Shown here piece by piece: positions 60,681 to 64,000 of a stretch of 64,000 nucleotides of DNA. Origin of the DNA: Sphaerisporangium album. Its GTDB lineage: Bacteria; Actinomycetota; Actinomycetes; Streptosporangiales; Streptosporangiaceae. A program made the position numbers and the translations under genes. Location of the stretch: NCBI RefSeq assembly GCF_003323745.1, contig NZ_QOIL01000014.1:124001-188000 (forward strand), read 5' to 3'. Within the stretch, counting starts at the first letter, position 1, and every line of letters starts with the position of its first letter. The notes beneath the pieces are model-generated. The model worked only from the letters and a program-made list of their open reading frames with translations, did no database searches and was not told where the DNA came from.

Positions 60681-61844
60681 ATGGAGGAGCTTCTCGGACG
60701 TCTTACCGCCCTTGATCCCATCGCGAGCGAGGGGGTGAAGATCATCACCTATTTCGACGCCCTCGTGCAGCGCCAGGCGGGTCTGGAGGCGCTGATCCGG
60801 GGCGCCGCGATCCTGGCCGGGAGCCCGGCGGGGTTCGTCGCGGGCGGACGGCGGATGCGCGTCACGTCCGCCGGCGCGCGGACGCGCGAGCCGGTCCCGT
60901 CCGACTTCGCGGGCCGCCCGAGCCACGCGGTCGGCGCGGAGGGGCTGGTGTGGCTCGAACGCGAGGACGAGACGCACGCGAACGACGAGATGATCCTCGA
61001 ACGCGCCGCCATCGCGCTGGGCGTCACGCTGGACCGCCTCAACGGCGTCGCGACGACGAGCCAGGCCGTCGAAACCCTCCTCGACCCGTCCTCGGGCGCC
61101 GACGCCCGCAAGCTCGCCGCCGTCCACCTCCGGCTCCGCGCGACCCACGAGTACCGCGTCCTCGCCACCCCCGCCGGCCGACCCCTCGATCCGGGCAGCC
61201 ACGCGCCCGCCACCCGGCCCCTCGCCCCTGGCGGCCGCATGCCTGTGGCCCGGAGCGTTGCCGCCGACGGCCCCCACGCGCTCCTCGACACGACGGTGGG
61301 AATACTGCGGGCGACCATCGTGGACGCCGACGCCCCTGCGAACACCGGCACCGCTGCTCGCGCCGCCATCCCACCCGGCATCGTCACCACCTCCGACGTC
61401 GCCTCGGGTGCGGACGCCGGTGACCGGCTGGGCATCGGCGAGGCGCGGGTACCCGCCCTCCTGCACGAATCGTGGGCGCACGCCGTGATCGCCCTCCGGC
61501 TCACCAACGCGCGGTGGCCCGCCATTCGCGCGGACGACCTCGGCGTGCTGGCCGACATCGCCCGCCTGGCGGACGCCGCCGACCTGGCCGGCCTGGCGGA
61601 CGTCAAGGCGGTCGGTTCCGTCGTCGCGTCCTCGCGGCACGCCCATGAGCTGCTGGAATCCATCGCGGTCACCGGCAGCCTGCGATCGGCGGCGGCCGAC
61701 GCCGGGCTGCACCATTCCACGGTGCAGGCGAAGGCGGCCGAGTTCTCGGCGGCCCTCGGATACGACCTGCGTACCCCGGCGGGCCGCGTACGCCTGACCC
61801 TCGCCCTCACCCTGTGGCAGCTCGCGTCGAACCGCTTCGACTGA
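60681..61844 (+). CDS. PucR/CdaR-like HTH regulator
   Basis: The 387-residue protein starts MEELLGRLTALDPIASEGVKII after GGGAG. The C-terminal ~60 residues form a helix-turn-helix of the PucR type (LLESIAVTGSLRSAAADAGLHHSTVQAKAAEF). The middle is variable and Ala/Pro-rich (about residues 150-270). It lies 133 bp upstream of the alpha/beta hydrolase gene on the same strand, a recurrent arrangement in actinomycetes, so it may control that gene. The ligand is unknown. Confidence 0.82.
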   Translation: MEELLGRLTALDPIASEGVKIITYFDALVQRQAGLEALIRGAAILAGSPAGFVAGGRRMRVTSAGARTREPVPSDFAGRPSHAVGAEGLVWLEREDETHANDEMILERAAIALGVTLDRLNGVATTSQAVETLLDPSSGADARKLAAVHLRLRATHEYRVLATPAGRPLDPGSHAPATRPLAPGGRMPVARSVAADGPHALLDTTVGILRATIVDADAPANTGTAARAAIPPGIVTTSDVASGADAGDRLGIGEARVPALLHESWAHAVIALRLTNARWPAIRADDLGVLADIARLADAADLAGLADVKAVGSVVASSRHAHELLESIAVTGSLRSAAADAGLHHSTVQAKAAEFSAALGYDLRTPAGRVRLTLALTLWQLASNRFD

Positions 61845-61977
61845 CCTCTTCGCGGGACCGCCGGGTGGCGGGCGGCCGGGGCGGAAGCCGGGTCAGGTGG
61901 CGGTTGCCGGGCCGACAGGCCCAGGACCAGCATGAACGTAAGGCCCGGAGCGGCCGGGACACCGCTGGAGGAGTGCG

Positions 61978-62982
61978 ATGACGACCATACCCCGTCCCCC
62001 GTACGACACCGAGCTGGAGGCCGCGCTCGCGGTCGTCTTGCAGCAGTTCGCCTCGGCCCATGGCACGGAGCCCGGGGCGAAGGCCTCCACGACGCTCGCC
62101 GAAGACCTCATCCAGACGAGGCGGTCCGGCATGGCGAGCCCGCCCATCGACCCGATCCTCCAGCAGTACGGGCTCGCCCATACGGAGCACGTGGTGCCCG
62201 GCCCCGAGGGCGACCCCGACATCACACTGTCGGTGTTCAAGCGGCATGATCTACCGCCCGGAGCGCCGTGCGTCTACAACATCCACGGCGGCGGCATGGT
62301 GATCGGCGACCGTTTCACGGGCATGGACCGGATGCTGGCCGAGTGGGCGGTCGACCTCGGCGCCGTCGTCGTCTCGGTCGAGTACCGGCTGGCCCCCGAG
62401 AACCCCGACCCCGCGCCGGTGGAGGACTGCTACGCGGGCCTGCTCTGGACCGCCGCCCACGCCCGGGAGCTCGGCGCCGACCCGGAGCGCATCCTGGTCG
62501 CCGGAGCCAGCGCCGGGGGAGGGCTGGCCGCCGGGGTGGCCCTGCTCGCCCGCGACCGCGGCGGCCCGCGCCTGATCGGCCAGCTCCTGATCTGCCCCAT
62601 GCTCGACGACCGCAACGAGACCCTCTCCAGCCACCAGTACGACGGCATCGGCGTCTGGGACCGGGGCAGCAACGAGACCGGCTGGACCGCGCTGCTCGGC
62701 GACCGGCGCGGCACCGGCAAGGTGTCGATCTACGCCGCGCCCGCCCGCGCCACGGACCTGTCGAACCTGCCGCCCGCGTTCATCGACGTCGGCTCCGCCG
62801 AGGTCTTCCGCGACGAGGACGTCGCGTACGCGATGGGCATCTGGGCGGCCGGCGGCGTGGCCGACCTGCACGTCTGGGCCGGCGGCTTCCACGGCTTCTC
62901 CGGCATGGCCCCCCACGCGGCGGTATCGGCCGCCGCCAACGAGACCCGCACCAACTGGACCCGCCGCATCCTCGGCACCTGA
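61978..62982 (+). CDS. alpha/beta hydrolase of the hormone-sensitive lipase family
   Basis: The 334-residue esterase-like enzyme has the oxyanion-hole HGGG at 103-106, nucleophile Ser178 in GASAGG and His305 in GGFHGF. The acid is probably Glu275 or Asp279 in the GSAEVFRDED segment, where the family usually has Asp at the first position. The ATG at 61978 follows GGAGGAG by six bases. Substrate is unknown, but the family hydrolyses short acyl esters. The PucR-like gene upstream may regulate it. Confidence 0.92.
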   Translation: MTTIPRPPYDTELEAALAVVLQQFASAHGTEPGAKASTTLAEDLIQTRRSGMASPPIDPILQQYGLAHTEHVVPGPEGDPDITLSVFKRHDLPPGAPCVYNIHGGGMVIGDRFTGMDRMLAEWAVDLGAVVVSVEYRLAPENPDPAPVEDCYAGLLWTAAHARELGADPERILVAGASAGGGLAAGVALLARDRGGPRLIGQLLICPMLDDRNETLSSHQYDGIGVWDRGSNETGWTALLGDRRGTGKVSIYAAPARATDLSNLPPAFIDVGSAEVFRDEDVAYAMGIWAAGGVADLHVWAGGFHGFSGMAPHAAVSAAANETRTNWTRRILGT

Positions 62983-63103
62983 CCCGCAGCGTCTGGTCGT
63001 CCTGCGGCACGTGTGAGATACACGAATGGCCAGGGGCGACGCCGCTCGATGCCAGGTGGAGGTCTTCTCCTGATCACCTCCGTCGTCCTGCCGGTCTGGG
63101 CGG

Positions 63104-64000
63104 TCAGAGCTGGAGCCAGCGTTGCATGCGGTCGATGAGTTCCTCGGCGTCGACGGGCTTGGTCACGTAGTCGCTGGCGCCGGAGGACAGGGTCTTCTCG
63201 CGGTCGCCGTGCATGGCCTTGGCGGTGACGGCGATGATGGGGAGGCTGGAGAAGCGGGGCATCTCGCGGATCGCGGCCGTGGCGGCGTAGCCGTCCATCT
63301 CCGGCATCATGATGTCCATCAGGACCAGGTCGACGTCGTCGTTGCGCATCAGCATCTCGATGCCCTTGCGGCCGTTCTCGGCGTAGAGCACCTGCATGCC
63401 GTGCAGTTCCAGGATGTTGGTGAGCGCGAAGACGTTGCGGACGTCGTCGTCGATGACCAGCACCTTGCGGCCGAGCAGGCCGCTGTCGACCTTCTCGACG
63501 TCGCGCGGCGCCTCCTCGGGGGTCGACTGAACCAGCGGGAGGACGTCGCCGGGACCCTTGGCGGACAGGTGGAGCGTGATGCGCTCGCGCAGCTCGTCCA
63601 GGCTGGGCAGGCGCTCCAGGGGCTGGGTGCGCGAGCGGCCCTGGAGCAGCTTCTCCTGGTTGCGGGTGAGCTTGCGCGTGTGGTGGGCGAGCACGGGCAG
63701 TGTGCGCAGCGCCGGGTCGTCGTCGAGCCGGCGCAGGAACTCGGCGGCGGCGTCGTGCGGCATGCCGAGGTCGAGCACGATGCAGTGGTAGTCGTCCCCG
63801 GCGAGCGCGGCCATGGCGCTGTCGGGGTCGCTGGCCGTGGTGACCCGCACCGGGCCGTGCGTCTCCGACAGGTCGGCGACGACGCTCTGCGCCAGCAGTG
63901 ACAGCAGGCCGTTGGCCCGTCCTTCGACGACCAGCAGCCTGCGGCCGTTCTCGCCCGGGAGGCCGTTTCGAGGGGCGGCCTGCGCCGGCGCGGGCAGTTC
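63104..64000 (-). CDS. C-terminal receiver domains of a hybrid sensor histidine kinase, 5' end outside window
   Basis: The last 298 residues contain two receiver domains. The first (LLVVEGRANGLLSLLAQSVVAD ... CIVLDLGMPHDAAAEFLRRL) keeps the Asp in VLDLGMP but lacks the N-terminal acidic pair. The second is complete: KVLVIDDDVRNVFALTNIL, LVLMDIMMPEMDGYAATAAI with the phospho-Asp, IAVTAKAMHGD and YVTKPVDAEEL with the conserved Lys. The full protein is probably one of the large actinobacterial HAMP-repeat hybrid kinases. The N-terminus lies beyond the window edge, so the sensor part cannot be described. Confidence 0.88.
   Translation of the reverse strand, partial: ELPAPAQAAPRNGLPGENGRRLLVVEGRANGLLSLLAQSVVADLSETHGPVRVTTASDPDSAMAALAGDDYHCIVLDLGMPHDAAAEFLRRLDDDPALRTLPVLAHHTRKLTRNQEKLLQGRSRTQPLERLPSLDELRERITLHLSAKGPGDVLPLVQSTPEEAPRDVEKVDSGLLGRKVLVIDDDVRNVFALTNILELHGMQVLYAENGRKGIEMLMRNDDVDLVLMDIMMPEMDGYAATAAIREMPRFSSLPIIAVTAKAMHGDREKTLSSGASDYVTKPVDAEELIDRMQRWLQL

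Noticed and set aside
1-64000. CRISPR arrays, tRNA/rRNA genes, transposases, integrases
   Set aside because: I looked for regularly spaced repeats, tRNA-like cloverleaf sequences and recombinase motifs and found none.

Overview
The window is high-G+C actinomycete chromosome. Evidence is the strong third-position G/C, frequent GTG starts, a bcc-aa3 respiratory supercomplex set with a di-haem QcrC, the XRE-DUF5753/DUF397 pair, PspAA/PspAB, and c-di-AMP riboswitch control of a cell-wall hydrolase. A Streptosporangiales/Thermomonosporaceae-type organism is a reasonable inference, but no rRNA is present to test it. No tRNA, rRNA, CRISPR array, transposase or phage gene was seen.

Layout. 1-6.8 kb: dihydrolipoyl acyltransferase (cut by the window edge), lpdA, pepA, a GntR repressor with a doubled operator, and cobS/cobU for cobalamin assembly. 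6.9-13.2 kb: aldo/keto reductase, DUF3043 membrane protein, a four-gene phage-shock operon (pspA, pspAA, htpX-like, pspAB) and an MprF-like lysyl-lipid synthase. 13.4-18.9 kb: SIMPL protein, nadA, an ErpA-type Fe-S carrier, an adenosine-kinase-like PfkB enzyme, tusA and a cysteine desulfurase. 19.2-28.4 kb: ctaC-ctaD-ctaF, a lipoprotein L,D-transpeptidase, and the opposite-strand operon ctaE-qcrC-qcrA-qcrB, then a receiver-like protein and trpD.

29.6-41.5 kb looks like an inserted accessory block. It holds a WhiJ-like regulatory set (anti-sigma-type ATPase, small protein, XRE-DUF5753, DUF397). It also holds a tightly coupled restriction-modification operon: HTH-methylase, hsdM, hsdS, hsdR and a cytosolic Ser/Thr kinase.

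41.6-55.1 kb: AsnC-type RAM protein, DEDDh exonuclease/GIY-YIG fusion, secreted protein, NYN ribonuclease-like protein, RipC-like NlpC/P60 protein, SLOG-like protein, ArsR/MFS pair, riboswitch-controlled NlpC/P60 hydrolase, two metalloproteases and a PimB-like mannosyltransferase. 55.2-64 kb: IclR-controlled sugar ABC importer without its own ATPase, membrane-anchored methyltransferase, PucR-like regulator with an alpha/beta hydrolase, and the C-terminus of a hybrid histidine kinase.

From memory, much of the order (E2, pepA, cobS/cobU, Fe-S carrier, adenosine kinase, ctaC/F, qcrBAC-ctaE, trpD, DEDDh-UvrC-like protein, NlpC/P60, pimB) follows the M. tuberculosis Rv2188c-Rv2215 neighbourhood. 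The 29.6-41.5 kb block stands out as the interruption. The restriction-modification/kinase operon is the best candidate for a less-described system. Start codons often rest on ribosome-binding-site position and family length and may be off by a few codons.
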